Assembly: GCF_004798865.1 (NCBI RefSeq)
Contig: NW_025336114.1
Location: 1,302,001-1,366,000, forward strand
Reading direction: 5' to 3'
DNA length: 64,000 nt
From: Varanus komodoensis
Taxonomy: Eukaryota; Chordata; Lepidosauria; Squamata; Varanidae
This document shows, in pieces, positions 42,438-54,510 of the stretch. Below the pieces are notes generated by a model that searched no databases, was not told the origin of the DNA, and saw only the letters and a program-made list of their open reading frames with translations. Each line of letters begins with the position of its first letter. Position 1 is the first letter of the stretch. A program made the position numbers and the translations under genes.

Positions 42438-42640
42438 GGACAACTAAAATGATCAAAGGGTTGGAGCAACTGTCCAATCAGGAAAGCTTGCAACATCTGG
42501 GTTTCTCAATTTATGAATGAATGAATGAATGAATGAATGAATGAATGAATGAATGGTGAGCAAAGGAAGACAAGAAGCAGTATACAGAATTATCCGTGGT
42601 GCATATGGAGCCTTTTCTATCCTATGAATACAACTCAAAG
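42438..42640 (+). mobile_element. CR1 LINE 3' part, sense, left of a nested CR1
   Basis: 'aactaaaatgatcaaaggg', 'ttggagcaactgtccaatc', 'ggaaagcttgcaacatctg', then an (AATG)n expansion, then 'agacaagaagcagtatacag' and 'gtgcatatggag', following CR1 order (compare 1170-1310). It stops at 42640 where an antisense CR1 begins and continues after 42912. Confidence 0.75.
42512..42555. repeat. (AATG)n microsatellite
   Basis: About eleven AATG units expanded inside the sense CR1. Confidence 0.95.
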
Positions 42641-42912
42641 TCATAGAATATTGGAATTGGAAGGGGCCTATAAGGGCTTTGAGTCCAACTCCCGCTCAGT
42701 GAAGGACTCCGAGTTAAAGCATCCCTGATCAATGGCAGTCCCACTGCCTCTTGGATGCCTCCAGTGTGGAACAGCCCATGACCTCCCGAGGAAAGTGGTT
42801 CCACTGCTACACTGCAATAATAGTCAGCTAGAATCTGATTTCCTGAAACTTAAGCCCATTTTTCCATGTCCTGTACTCTGGGATGATTAAGAAGAGATCC
42901 TGGCCCTCCACT
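42641..42912 (-). mobile_element. CR1 LINE 3' end, antisense, nested in a sense CR1
   Basis: Begins 'tcatagaatattggaattgg' (the reversed ATTCTATGA terminus), then 'gagtccaactcccgctcag', 'aaagcatccctgatcaatgg', 'aagcccatttttccatgtcc', 'ctgggatgattaagaagag'. The subfamily differs from its host copy, being of the ATTCTATGA-ending type as at 27669-28337 and 53524-53800. About 270 bp, 5' truncated. Confidence 0.9.
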
Positions 42913-43270
42913 GAATCTGAGTCATCCCATGGAGCTGATTCGTTGGAGATTCAGCACATATAACAGGATATAATTCCTCACATCATGCATAAAGTATAAA
43001 ATTCACTTCTACAAGATGAAGTGCTATCCACTAATTTGGATGGTTTTAAAGGAGGATTGGAGAGATGTAAGAAAGCTATTAATGATTATTAGCCCTGATG
43101 GCTATATGGCACCTCCAGTAACAGAGGCAATATATCTATATGTACCATTATCAGTGAAGGTCTGCTGTTGCATTCATGTCCTGCTTGTGATTTTTTGTGG
43201 GCAGCTGGGTGGCCACGGTGTGGACAGAATGCCTACTCTTGACCTGATTCTGTATGGCTCATCTTATGTC
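42913..43270 (+). mobile_element. CR1 LINE 3' end, sense, right of the nested copy
   Basis: 'gagtcatcccatggagctg', 'ttctacaagatgaagtgc', 'tggatggttttaaaggag', 'ttagccctgatggctatat', 'gcattcatgtcctgcttg', 'gggtggccacggtgtgg', 'ctgattctgtatggctc'. Continuous with the left piece and same subfamily as 1105-1625. Confidence 0.88.
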
Positions 43271-43447
43271 CCCATGGCTTGTGGCCCATGTGTACTCTAG
43301 AGTGATTTTTAAAAGACAAAGCTGGACACTTTCAAAACAATGTATGTAAGAGCTTGGACAGCTTCCCATCCTTCATATAGGTGAAGCTTCCCTACCCACA
43401 GAGAATCTCCTGCTTATCTTCACTGAAGGTTGTATGATTGCATAACA
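43271..43447. other. No recognised feature
   Basis: Short spacer. Confidence 0.4.
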
Positions 43448-43681
43448 TTTGATTACATTATATTTATATCCTGCCTTTTGTTTCTTCTTGCAAGGAAACA
43501 AAGGAGGCTTACAAGTTTCTCCCCCTTTCCATTTTATCCTCGTAAGGACAATCTTATGGTAATTTAGAGTATGTGACTGGCCCCAAGTCACCCAGCAAGC
43601 TCCATGGCTGTGTGGGAATAGAATTCATATCTCCAGAGTCCCCATGCAACATTCTCATCACTGTGCCACTCTGGCTCTCAG
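43448..43681 (-). mobile_element. tRNA-derived SINE, antisense
   Basis: Plus-strand order 'atatttatatcctgccttt', 'cattttatcctcgtaagg', 'tgactggccccaagtcacc', 'ctccatggctgtgtggg', 'cactctggctctca' is the reverse of the SINE at 8029-8282. More diverged than that copy and with a different tail junction, so likely an older subfamily. Confidence 0.8.
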
Positions 43682-45185
43682 GATATAAAGCCAACCACTG
43701 AGATGAAAAAGGAAGCCCACCCTTAAAAACTCCGTTTATATGAAAGAGAACCGTGTGCATGTTGGCCTGTAGCTATTCAAGAAAGAAAAGATCAAAAGCT
43801 CATTTGTATAAACGCAGTGTGTGTGTCTTTAAAAATATGTATCAGCATTCTGAAAATATAAATTACTTCTAAACTTCCAATAATAAAAAAGACCTTTAAT
43901 TTCACCCAAGTGTTTATTGCTACTAAATTTCTAGCTTCTTTTTTCAGTAAAACACCAATTTTTCTTCTTGGATTTGTTGCTTTTTCCCTCTGCTAAATTG
44001 TATGTGTGATCCCCCACCCCCTGTTCCAGTTAATATAATAATTTAGATAAGTGGTGGTTAGCATAATTCAAGACTCTGGAAATGCTTGCTGCTTAAAGTT
44101 GTGTTTTAGGAGGATTCTATTTCTGGGACCAATGTAGCGTGGAAAACACTCTGATATCTACAACTGCGTAAAGTGAATCTTGTAGATTTGTCCAAAGTTA
44201 GCTCTTAGGCTTTCTACAATAATATTCTTCAAAAGAGATGATGCTACATTTCCAATTTGTATGATATCCAGTTTAGGCCACAGGTTAAGGAGCGTGGATT
44301 AGACCAGTAAGTTTGAACCAGTGGATGTGACAGCTGTTATTTCAGTGAGACGGTGTGTTGGCTAAAGCTCCATTCCTATATGGATGGTGAAACTGTTCTA
44401 TTTAAAGCTGTATCACAGATGTCATCTCAATCTCGTGTGCCCATTCTCACAGTCAGGGTAACTGGAATCCCCCTAATTCACATTCTGCACTGTAATTTTC
44501 ACATGAGTAGTCCTACTTACTCATTGTTCAAGCACATTGTCACAAAGTACCTACTGTTCCTACTATAAAACACCCCCCCCCCAATTTCAGCTATCTTCTT
44601 TAAAAAAAAAATAGTAAAACATACATAGAGCATAAAAGTATTCCTGAAGCTCCATAGGAATAGATGGTATGGGTACTTTTACAGCTCTAACAAGACCGCC
44701 CACCCCAAAAAGTACAAGGCAAGGTTCATCTTGATCTCATTTAAAAGCTAAGATTCTAAGCTACATAAAAGCTCCAGGAAAAAGAATTAAAATCATCTAC
44801 TATGATTTCCGCCACCATCACCGCTTCTGCCACGTCTTCATCTTCTCCTTCTCCTTCTTATTCACAGGCTAAAGTAATTTTATGCAGAGAAAAAGTCAGC
44901 AGGCTCACCATTGTTATGCATACATAGACTCAGGAAGGATTAAACCTTAAATTACCAGCACTTGCTGGTAGTTGAAATTAGGTCTTACACTGATTGCTAC
45001 CCTTTGAGGAAAATTTCAGGCAGAACAAAACATTTTCAGATTCAGCATTTTCTTGCCAGAGGCACTTCCTACTGGGGTCAAAAATGACCCCATGATGCAA
45101 CTTGTACTGGGTTTTGTTTTGTGGGAATAAGGGCTAAGGCAGCTTCATTTTATTTTGTTCCTTCAACCTCCTCTGGAGCCAGAAG

Positions 45186-45189
<4 letters not shown>
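43682..45189. other. No recognised feature
   Basis: C-run at 44573-44582 and A-runs; a TTC-rich patch near 44838-44862. No gene or named repeat. Confidence 0.4.

Positions 45190-45230
<41 letters not shown>
45190..45230. repeat. (CT)n microsatellite
   Basis: About twenty uninterrupted CT units. Confidence 0.95.
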
Positions 45231-45234
<4 letters not shown>

Positions 45235-45607
45235 ACACTTCCCTTACAAGTAGCTGAGTTGCATGCATAGTTTGTATACCAAACAAATAGCAAAATTCCT
45301 GTGGCATTTTTGGGGGTGGGGGGGAATGGCAGTCACACTGATTAATGTGGGCTGTCATTCCTACCCCTCTATAGTTCCTAGAATGAAGCAGTGCCATGTC
45401 ATCAATTAATATGAATTGATAAAACATGAAGAATATGGCACTTAAGGAGTGCAATGGCTTTTATTTGCAAGCATCAGGAAAAAACAAAAGGAATACAGGA
45501 AAAACCAAAAGCCCACCTTGCCAGCTCTTCCAGTAAGTCTCTATTCCAAACATTACTTAGAATACTCCCCTCTTTAAAAAAAATACATTTTCGATTCTAA
45601 TTCCTAT
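45231..45607. other. No recognised feature
   Basis: Ordinary sequence between a microsatellite and a MITE-like relic. Confidence 0.4.
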
Positions 45608-45695
45608 TAGCCCCAGTCAGCATGGTCAATGCTAAAGGATGGTGGGAGATGTCATTCAAAACATCTGGAGAAAATCAGGTTGGAGAAGGCCATCT
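45608..45695. mobile_element. Partial palindromic MITE-like element
   Basis: 'ggtgggagatgtcattcaaa' and 'catctggagaaaatcagg', 'ttggagaaggcc' form the right half of the palindromic repeat at 29085-29222. Confidence 0.55.
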
Positions 45696-47371
45696 TATAT
45701 TGTTGTGTATGATTGTTAAGTTTTGGCATGATACGTAACAAAAATTCCAGCCATTTTTGCTCTGTTGGGGGAAAAAATGAGATGAGTATCAGATACAGTC
45801 AGTATCATCATCACCATCATCATTCAGTTAACTATGGAGCCAGATATGTTTTATAAATGCCCCTCCTGCTCTTTGAACATTTGTGCTGACCCTTACAATC
45901 TATTGGCATTTTCTGAGCTAGCTTCAGGATTTCCATGCAAAATTCAATTATGGAAAGTTTTCTGCTGGCTTTGGAGACTGCTCTAGCTAAGCAATAGAAA
46001 CATATTCTAAATTTCATATAATGATGATGAAGACAAAAGCCACAGAGCAATATGCAAATGCCTCATTTGAAAGTTTGAAGGAGACGCTGCCTAAGCACTG
46101 AATTGCATTCTTGCACAGCTGTCTAGCTTGGACTGTGATTCATATCGGCATTTTCAATCCATGGCACTACTACTGATCTATCAAGGACATGAAATAATGG
46201 ATGTCAGCACCAAAGAAATGCTTTTGCTATCATTTTCTTTGCCTGTAAGCAACATGCAAGCAAAAGAATCATCAGCAAGCAAATGTCTAGGTGATCTTCA
46301 ACTTTATCCTCTGGGCTTCTCCAAGAAGATCTAGTTGGGCCTGAGTCATTTCTTCATGGAGTTTTCTATGGAGATGAAAGGAAATCTAAGCTCAGAACTC
46401 AGACCTTGAACTTCCCACTCCCAGTTTCTTATTATGCTGGGCCAAAAGCTTCTTCCACATTTTGAATTATTCTCACTCCATTTAATAGAAAATATTTTAC
46501 TTTCGGCAGAAAAAATGCAGTCCATGTTGTCTTGCTTTAAGACTGATTAGGGCAGCCTTTCTCAACCTGATGCCTTCATCAGATGGGTTAAGTACATTTC
46601 TAGGCATGCAGAAGAAAAGGACAAAAGCTGATGCAAGAGACCAGTTTCAAAAGTATCAGAAAGGGAGACCAGTCTCCATTGAGAAAAATGTGCTGGTGGG
46701 TCTGCTGAATGGAAATGTGAAAAAAAGGAAAGGGAGGCTTTTGCATTAAAGCAAAATGAAGTGGTTATATCCACTGTCTTAAATAAAGTACACATTAAGA
46801 AAACAATGTACTCTTCTTTTAACAGATCCCTGTGCAGAAAAAGGTCATGGATTTGTACTGTTAATCTCATCCCCGTTTTCCCTCTGCCCTCCCTTTCTCC
46901 TTGGGTTAGCAGATTGAGCTGAGGGAAAAGGTTCCTAATTGCTAAGAGATAAAGTAATTGAGTGGTCTCTGGGGCTCTATTCAGTGCAACAAACTTCAAT
47001 ATAGTTGACAAATGCCGATCCATACCACAGGATTAATAATGTTGTGCTTGGCTTCCTCTTTAGCTTTCCATTTGCTCTTTGGGTCTAACTAACAGTCTGA
47101 TTGCTTGGAGAGAACTGACAAAGCTTTGCAGTTAATGAGGCTGTCTGGTAATTCATCAAATGGGACTTCTGAACTTATGAAAAAGAAAGAAAGAAAGAAA
47201 GAGCAAAGAATATGATGGGCAAGTTTATATTCTGGAAGAGAAAAGTGCAACTGGCACTGTGCTTCAGACCTGGCATGTCTGGCTGCAGTGTGACCCATGA
47301 AATTTTCAAGATTATGTTTCCAGTGCTGATCACCATTGACCAAGCTTTACCCCAATGACTACAGAGTTTAC
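45696..47371. other. No gene; one MITE end and a short GAAA tract
   Basis: 'gggcagcctttctcaacctg' at 46551-46570 is one end of the palindromic MITE-like family. (AAAG)n occupies 47181-47202. A 153-residue minus frame (46562-47023) has no known domain and begins inside the MITE end, so I do not call it. Confidence 0.4.
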
Positions 47372-47932
47372 TCATGTTTTATTTATACAATGAAGCATTT
47401 TAGAACCTATCACCATCCTGGCAACTTACAACAACAAGATACAAAACCCCTCAAATTTAGAAAATAACAAAAGTAAAGCAGAATATTCAACCAAAGCAGA
47501 CTAGAAACCTTCTGTCTTAAATTAAAATTAAAAAAATCCCCCCCCCCCATTCAATTCTCTTGAGAAGGTGTTCCAAAACCAAGCTGCCATAAGGAAAGAC
47601 TGTGTCCTGCATCCCCATTGACCAAATCTATTTTGGTGATAGAACATACAAGAAGATAATTGCAGCTGAAGGATGAGTTAACATGGTGGGAGGCAGTCAT
47701 TCAGATATTCTGACCTTAAGTTGTATAGGACAGCCTGTACCCAAACCTGTACTACAACTCCCACCATGGCTGACAGGAGCATGTTGGGAATTGCACTCCA
47801 ACGCACCTGAAGGATGTCGGTTTGGGGAAGGCTAAAATAGGGCTTTATAGGTAAGCACCAAAACCTTGTCTTGGGTCCATAAATAGACTGGAAGTCAGTG
47901 TCATTGGTATAGGACTGGTGTAAATCAGGCTA
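47372..47932 (-). mobile_element. L2 LINE 3' part, antisense, split by a MITE
   Basis: 'tcatgttttatttatacaat', 'accatcctggcaacttacaa', an AT-rich UTR, 'gagaaggtgttccaaaacc' and, past the MITE, 'gctttataggtaagcacc' and 'aatagactggaagtcagtg' follow antisense L2 order as at 31139-31700. C-run at 47539-47547. Strongly diverged. Confidence 0.7.
47731..47832. mobile_element. Palindromic MITE-like element inside an L2
   Basis: 'acctgtactacaactccca' and 'ccatggctgacaggag' on the left, 'ttgcactccaacgcacctg' and 'ggtttggggaaggct' on the right. Inverted halves as in the copy at 29085-29222. L2 text resumes after it, so it is a later insertion. Confidence 0.7.
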
Positions 47933-48960
47933 CTAGCTCTTTCAACACCACTGAATGCAATTTATCTAGACCTGGGGACATGAACTCATTTAAGGTGTTT
48001 CAATATTCTTCAACCATTTTTCTGTCAATCTTAAACTGCACTCATATCCTTTCAACCTGTTTATCGCATGTGGTCTATAGATCTCTTTCAGGAGATGGTG
48101 GAGCCAAAATAGGAGTTCAGCAGTTCCACCTTTCCTTTGTCATCTGCCAGCATTGTGTCATCTTTGCTTGAAACCTGATCTACCATTTATTGTGCCCTCT
48201 TTTTATTTTGAACATATCTGAAGAAGCCCTTTTTGTTATTTTTAGCATTCCTTGTCAAACACAGTGCATTCTGAGCTTTTGCTTTCCTGACACCTTATCT
48301 GCAATTCTGAGTCTTTACATTTCCTTAGTACCCTGTCCTTCCTTTCACTAATGTGTCTTTTTTCCTCTCGCTCTCTCTCTCTTGTTCTTTTTTAAAAAAA
48401 TTTCATAGAATTTTTGAAATTTGAAATTGAAATAAGCTTTTTGTGTACATTGGGTTCTTTTGTTCCCTAAATCAAATTGTGTGGTTTCTATTTCCCCTCA
48501 TTGAGAATATTTCTAATAGCACCTTTAGGATCTCCTTTTTAGAAACTTCCATCTTGCTAAAATTTCTCTTTCTCTTATGCTTTCCCAGTACATAAACCTA
48601 TCTTTCTCACAGTTTATTAAAATCTGCTTTCCTGACATCCAAGATATATGTTTTGAGAACATTCAGCTTTAATCTTTCTTAAATCAAGTACTCAAGCATG
48701 ATATTGCAGTAGGAACCTTCCCCAAAGTTTCTGCTCCTTTCACCTCAGTTAATGCTACTCTATTAATCAGATAAAGGCAAAGATGGCTGGTCTTCTCATT
48801 CCTTCTTCCACCCTTTGAACAACAGAGTCAGCAAAGCAAGTAAGGAGATTTCCTGAAGAGATCATGCGTGGCAGAGTTGGTCCCCCAACGAATGCCAGGA
48901 TAGTTAGATGCCCCATTACTATACTTCATGCTTCCCTGAAATATGCTCTGAAAACCCTGC
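47933..48960 (-). mobile_element. CR1 LINE ORF2: endonuclease end through RT start, antisense
   Basis: Plus strand in order: 'tagacctggggacatgaact', 'gttcagcagttccacctttc', 'tctgaagaagccctttttg', 'ttctgagcttttgctttcc', then to 'gaatgccaggatagttagat' near 48890. The last is the reverse of the CR1 endonuclease MGDFN(Y/H)P-type motif; the minus strand reads as MGHLTILAFVGG before a frame change. It covers the linker from endonuclease to RT, sequence rarely kept since most copies are 3' ends. Broken. Confidence 0.75.
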
Positions 48961-49524
48961 TTTGGTTCAACAGTTATTTTTTATGTGCAAAGTACTTGAT
49001 TGTTGTTTTGTAGCTCCAAAGAGAACTGAAATGCCTTGAAACTGAATCGAAAGGGAAAGAATGTGTCACAAAGAAAATGTACTTGCTTTTGTAGCAAGTA
49101 TATTTCTAACCGCGCCGTAGGATGAGCCTATGGAAAAGCAGCTTGCATGAGCACAACTTTAAGCTGCGCAACTTCACACATGTGTCCAGTTGAATGTTGT
49201 GTGTGCTTCCCACCAAACTATTTCACCTGAGAGATTTTTGTGGTAAAAATCCTTCCATGACTGGACCTGTACACAACATAATTGCAGTCTTCCAAATATC
49301 ACTGAAGTGTTGGAGGATTAAATTGAGGAACAACAATTCCCATGGTGCTTCTCTCACACTGAACTTCTGTGTATGAGGAATTTATTACACACTCAGGATT
49401 CTTTACTCAAGAGTTTGTGGGGGTTTATGCAATGGTGTTGTCTTCCAGGGCCTCTCCGTATTTTCATGATTTTTTTAACTTCTAGAAAAGTATGATCAGC
49501 TATTTTTAGCTATATCACACTAAA
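48961..49524. other. No recognised feature
   Basis: Ordinary sequence with no gene or named repeat. Confidence 0.4.
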
Positions 49525-49822
49525 CATTAGGAGGGTGAGTACCCAGAGGAGGGCTTTCTCTGCCGTGGCACCCAACCTATGGAATGCGCTCCCCAGAGAG
49601 GTCCACCTGGCACCGTCGTTATTTACTTTTTGGCACCAGGCCAAGACCTTTTTATTTAAATGTTATTTTAATTGTTAATATTATTTATTGATTTTAATAA
49701 CTTTGGCCAGGATGACTCCAATTTTATAATTAATTGTACTGATGATATTTATTTATGTTTGTAAGCCGCCCCGAGGCTTTGGCGAATGGGGCGGAATATA
49801 AGTTTACTAAACAAACAAACAA
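49525..49822 (+). mobile_element. L2 LINE 3' end, sense
   Basis: 'gagggtgagtacccagagg', 'aatgcgctccccagagag', 'ggccaagacctttttatt', and the intact terminus 'gtaagccgccccgaggctt', 'tggcgaatggggcgg', then an A/C-rich tail. Nearly the same as 30410-30720, so they belong to one subfamily. About 300 bp, 5' truncated. Confidence 0.9.
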
Positions 49823-51544
49823 ATGGGGGGGGGTTTCAAAATTGCAAGGTGCAGGCCACCTTGTAACTAAAAGCAGAAGAAGATAGAGAAAGGAACCCAC
49901 AGAAAAAAAGGCTTATAAAAGATACACGCTTACTCTTGCAAAGAAAATAGGGCAAAAAACCCTGGTTTAAATGGCTTATAAAGAAAAGCTATTTGTATGT
50001 TCTCTGGAAAATGCTGAGGAAAAAAAAAAAAACAGTGGCCACCACTTTTGGAAGAGTACAAAAGAGCATTTAGGGGGTTGTGACCACTTTCTTAAAGTCA
50101 ATAGGAACTGTCACCTTCTATATGTGGTTTTGAACTCTAAAGGTATTGTCATGGAATTCCTTGCTGTAAAATAGTCTCATTGATTTAGGATCTTCTGTGT
50201 CTGATTGCCAAAATGAGGCCCTGCAAGCTGGAGATCCTGGCTTCCTGAGCTCACAGAGGGTCTGCTCCAGCTAAGCAGCAGGTAAGATGTCTGACTCATG
50301 AGGAGGCCCTGACCTTGCTCATATGTGGCTGTGAGAAGACTTTCTGTAAACAGACACTGCTAAATCTTGTCATGGCCCTTGTACTTAGGCAGCAGCATTC
50401 TTGGGGGCTTTTCAACACTCCTTCTGATTCAGAAGCACAGCTTCCACCTCTCCAGGGGAAAGCCTGAATTCGTATACTCTCCCAAGGCCACAAGATATTC
50501 TTAATCAGTCCAGAGCTCCTAAAATGACTTATTTGCTGGCATATCTGGCTCAGAAAGGTTCAGATTGTCCTCTGAAGAGGATTTCTCCAGGGAGGACATG
50601 ACACATTGTACCACCATTTTACTTGTGGCTGGTGGACATCTTTGGTTTGGTGGACAACCAAAAGCAAAACAAAAAACCTGTAGCTCCAGCCCAAGCTTCT
50701 AGTCTGCACATGAGCACATTAGTGTGCTGAACAGGGTCTACAGTGAAATTACTTCTGACATTCTAACAATTAGACTTGCCTGCACATCAATCAAGCTATC
50801 ATGTTAACATCTAGTATAGACTACATTTCTGAATGAGAAATAAACTGTAAATAGTGTAATGTGTTAATTCACTAGGGACACCAGTGTTAATGTAATTGCA
50901 CTCCGAGGTGGTAAAGCAAAAAGGAAAAGAGTCATCTGGCTCCCCCCAGGACAAAGCTAAATAGACAGACTCTTAGGTGGGAATAAGGCAGAAGCTTCAC
51001 TAACAGGACAGACAGACCTTTCATTATTACTGTTGAGGCTTATAATATTAAAAATGCAAAGGGTGATGCGTTTCTAGAGGTCAGCAGCCAAGGGTACCGG
51101 GGAGCTCTATTTTCTGGTTAGACTGCTGGCTCCCAGTGGTGTATGGACATGTGCCTCTCTTGGGGTTGAATTATACATCACACGTCTGACTGATGAGCAA
51201 ATCTGGCCATAAATCTTTGCTTCAGACTGTGGACTGAGAAACGGATAGCTTTAATCTTCTGGGTTAGCCTCTGCATCTTCCTACTTTGCAAGTCCAGAGC
51301 TATATCTCTGTGTCTTGGTCCCATGCAACGGATTCACCCATTATGGAAAATAAAAGCAGGAATTCCTCCTGTCTTCAATTTACAAACTTAAAATCAAGGG
51401 ACACATGTGGAAAGTTCACCACGTTTGCTTTGTTGATAGAGCAGTCCTGGTATAAAATACTCCATTTATCTATGGTAAAGAGATGGCCAAGCAGTTCCAG
51501 GTACTCTTGGTTGAAACTAATTAGCTGGATCCATTTCAGTGGGG
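49823..51544. other. No recognised feature
   Basis: G-run at 49826-49832, A-run at 50020-50031, otherwise ordinary. No gene or named repeat. Confidence 0.4.
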
Positions 51545-52345
51545 GTTCAGGCTGAGTTTGGGTACTGAAAGACTTGATATAGAAAAGGATTCGGAGTGCA
51601 TACCCATCAGGAGGCTGATGATATGCAGTGTCTTTTCTTCATCCCCATCAGGTGAGGCTGTGGCTGTGTTACACTGGACACTGGCTGCAACAATGTTCTG
51701 GATGAGGGCTAACAAACTGAAACTGAATCCAGACAAGATGCTGTTTGGTTGGCAGTTGGTGGGCAAATAGAAGGTGTTCAACCTGTTCTGGATGGGAGCA
51801 GGTTTGTAGTGCGTTCATAGCTTGAGGATGCAGCTTGACCTATCTTTGCCTCTTGAGGCTCAGGTGGCCTCAGCTGCATACAGTGCCTTCAGCTGGTGGC
51901 TCAGCTATGCCCCTATGTGGACAAGGATAGCTTGGCTTTGGTAGTCTATGCTCTGGTAATCTCTACTCCAAAGTGCTCTGTGTGAGATAGTTTAGAAGAA
52001 GCAGCTTATGCAAACTGTGGCCGTCAGACTGATGACTGGGACCAGATGATCATATATAAGATCAGTTCTGGACTGCTTGCATTGGTTGCCTATACACTTC
52101 CAAGCCCAGTTCAAGGCACTGTGTTTTTTACTTATAAAACCCTACATGGTTTGGGACCACAGTACCTGGTGGAAGACATCTCTCCACCACAATGTCCCTG
52201 GACATTCCAATGCACACCTGGGGCCTTCCTCTGAATGCCACCTCAGAGGGAGGTCTATTGGTCACAGGAAGGAGGAGGGCCTTCTCTGTGGAAAATTATG
52301 GCAGAGTGCTCTCCCCACTTCCTTACATCCTTAAGGTTGTTTCTT
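51545..52345 (+). mobile_element. L2 LINE RT C-terminal part, sense
   Basis: The plus frames give MRANKLKLNPDKM (51702 on), then later LHWLPIHFQAQFKALCFLLI with a frame change in between, the same order as in the L2 at 31139-32590. Reading ends near 'ggaggagggccttctctg' at 52268 and does not reach the terminal hairpin. A distinct, more diverged subfamily than 29965-30763. Confidence 0.85.
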
Positions 52346-52802
52346 AAGGATGTATGAAGTGGGCTTATAATGAGTTGAGCAATTGCTTTCTCTATCCTGG
52401 TACTCTCCCTTCTGATTAGCAGCAACTTTCCAGGGCAGAAGACTTCCAGCCTTCCTTCCTGGGATTATTTTGACCAGACATACACGATAAAGGCTGAGGA
52501 CGGCTTGCGTAAATCTGCACTTAGCATTACAGGCGCACAGCTTGCAGGGCCAGACCTGCTTAGCATTCCCATGACTGTCTCAGAACCAAAGCAGCTACTC
52601 ACCACATGTTCTTGAGCATTCTTATGAACACAGAATCTCTTACAATTCATCTAGCATGGCCATGCCTATACTGGGTGAAACTCTTTAAAACCTTAAGCAG
52701 AGGACTTTTCTGGATAGTCTTTCTGTGACAAAAACTGGCTGTTTCCTTGGGTTTTGACATGAAGAAACATCTCAGTTACCTTGTGGCCTTTCTATTTCCA
52801 CT
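52346..52802. other. No recognised feature
   Basis: Ordinary sequence between L2 and SINE. Confidence 0.4.
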
Positions 52803-52975
52803 TTGGAGTCTGTGTGGTATAATAGAGTGTTGGCCTAGGAGTAGAGAGACCCAGATTTAAATGTCTACACAGCCAGAAAATATATTGGGTAATCATCTGT
52901 CAGCCTATTCTGCCTCACAAGGGTGTTGTACATTTCAAACAGTGGTTTCCCTTCTTAATTTCCTTGGAGGAAAGA
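52803..52975 (+). mobile_element. tRNA-derived SINE, sense, degraded
   Basis: 'gtctgtgtggtataatag', 'agtgttggcctaggagtag', 'acccagatttaaatgtc' (a decayed B box), 'ctgcctcacaagggtgttg', 'ccttggaggaaagaaaca'. Order and spacing match tRNA-derived SINEs of squamates. Diverged, no clear target duplication. Confidence 0.7.
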
Positions 52976-53523
52976 AACATATTTATAATTAATACTGAAT
53001 GACAGATTACTTCTTCTAACTAGCTGAGTGGCGAGGAAAAAAATCACAGTAATAGCTGAAGATATTTGTTGCAAATTTACTTTATCTGATGTTATTGATT
53101 GTAAGGGTGACCGTTCATTCTAGATGCAACCTTTTATGGATGGCTTAGTTAAATCTATGATTGCTAATTCTGTCAGTAATTGCAGTGTAATTTTATTATT
53201 TGATTTTAAATTATAGTTGGACTCACCAATTATGTATGCAATGTGTTCAATCATGATTAACTGTTTGTGCTTTAATTATTTTGTACTGTTCTGATATGCA
53301 GTTGTCTGAGCAATAAGCTTTCAAGTTGACTCGACATGCAACCTGACATTTTCATCTGTATTGGTCATCATATTACAAAATGAATGGGACTATGGCCTCA
53401 ACTTTGTATGAGTAATAATTTAAGTCACGAAGTACAGCTCAGAAACAATATTAATAAAAGTAATTTCTTCAAAGGAATTACATTAATCCTTTTTTCCCTT
53501 TGTAGAAACTAAAATTTAAAAAC
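52976..53523. other. AT-rich unique block, candidate conserved noncoding sequence
   Basis: Between 53100 and 53350 there is dense AT-rich text without simple repeats, including 'tgttcaatcatgattaactg' and 'gtgctttaattatttt'. No coding frame and no known repeat. Listed only as a candidate for comparative checks. Confidence 0.2.
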
Positions 53524-53800
53524 AGAATCATAGAATTAAGTAGGAGAGGTCATTTAGGCCATAGTGCCGAACCCCTTGCTCAGCACAGAATCCAGCTTAA
53601 AGCTTGCATGACAGAGGTTTTCTAGTGTCTGCCTGAATATCTCCAGTGTAAAGAACCCTCCCTCTGCCTAGGCAGTTGATTCTTTGTCTGCCTGTCCTGC
53701 TCTTAGGAAGTTATGCCTGATATTCAACCAAAATTGTTTTTCTGTAACTCAAATCCATTTTTGTGTCCTACAGATATAGACACCAATCAGATGGTTGTAC
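53524..53800 (-). mobile_element. CR1 LINE 3' end, antisense
   Basis: 'gaatcatagaattaagtagg', 'ccgaaccccttgctcagcac', 'aatatctccagtgtaaag', 'ttatgcctgatattcaacc', 'actcaaatccatttttgtg'. Same subfamily and same part as 42641-42912. 5' truncated at about 280 bp. Confidence 0.88.
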
Positions 53801-54404
53801 ACATGGACATCAAATGTAGAAATCAAACTACGTAACTGAAAATAAAGGATGGGAAATCTCTATTCTTGTTGTCAAAACAAGGCCAGGGCATTTTGCCATA
53901 GAGACTACAAACATGCAATATCAAAATCAGTGTGAAGGTGACAAAAATCACTAACAGAAGCATAGTGCTGAGATATTGTTGGGGAAGTGGGCAAAACAAC
54001 CATTCCTGTAGCAAAAAGGCAGAAAAAGCCTAGATGGATGACACAAGAAATATTCACAAATTGCTAAGGACAGACCAAAAGCAACAGTAAGAGGTGACAG
54101 AAATAAGGACAGAATCCTGAATACAACTTTCTAGCAACTGCAACACCAAGGTCTGTTTGGATTACAAGTATTGCCAAGCCAAGTATCTCCCATCATATCC
54201 CTGTCCTTTTGATTACTGTTTCATAACGAAAGTATTTTGTACTTGTACCTGTCAAATTTCTTCCTATCATTTTCTGTCATGTTTCCTAATCTATCAAAAT
54301 CAATTTGAAGGTTGTTTCTGTTTCTTTAGGTATTAGCTACCCCACCCAATTTTAAACTACTGCCTTATTTGCCCTAACGGGAAAATACGGTTTGGGCAGA
54401 CAGA
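53801..54404. other. No recognised feature
   Basis: Ordinary sequence. Confidence 0.4.
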
Positions 54405-54510
54405 GACTGAGGTTAACCTAAAGGCACATAGCCACAGCGAGTTCATGCCTATGGCAAGAACTACACACTTTCTGGCTTACGTCTCATTCTGTTAATCACT
54501 ACATTAAAAA
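54405..54510 (-). mobile_element. MIR-like or tRNA-SINE remnant, antisense
   Basis: 'gactgaggttaacctaaagg', 'cacatagccacagcgag' and 'ctgttaatcactacatta' follow the antisense order of a MIR or tRNA-derived SINE head ('gaggttaagtaac', 'cacacagc', 'taaccactac'). About 100 bp, strongly diverged; the exact family is uncertain. Confidence 0.45.

Noticed and set aside
46562-47023. 153-residue minus-strand open frame
   Set aside because: Begins in a MITE-like end, has no recognisable domain and no coding signature.
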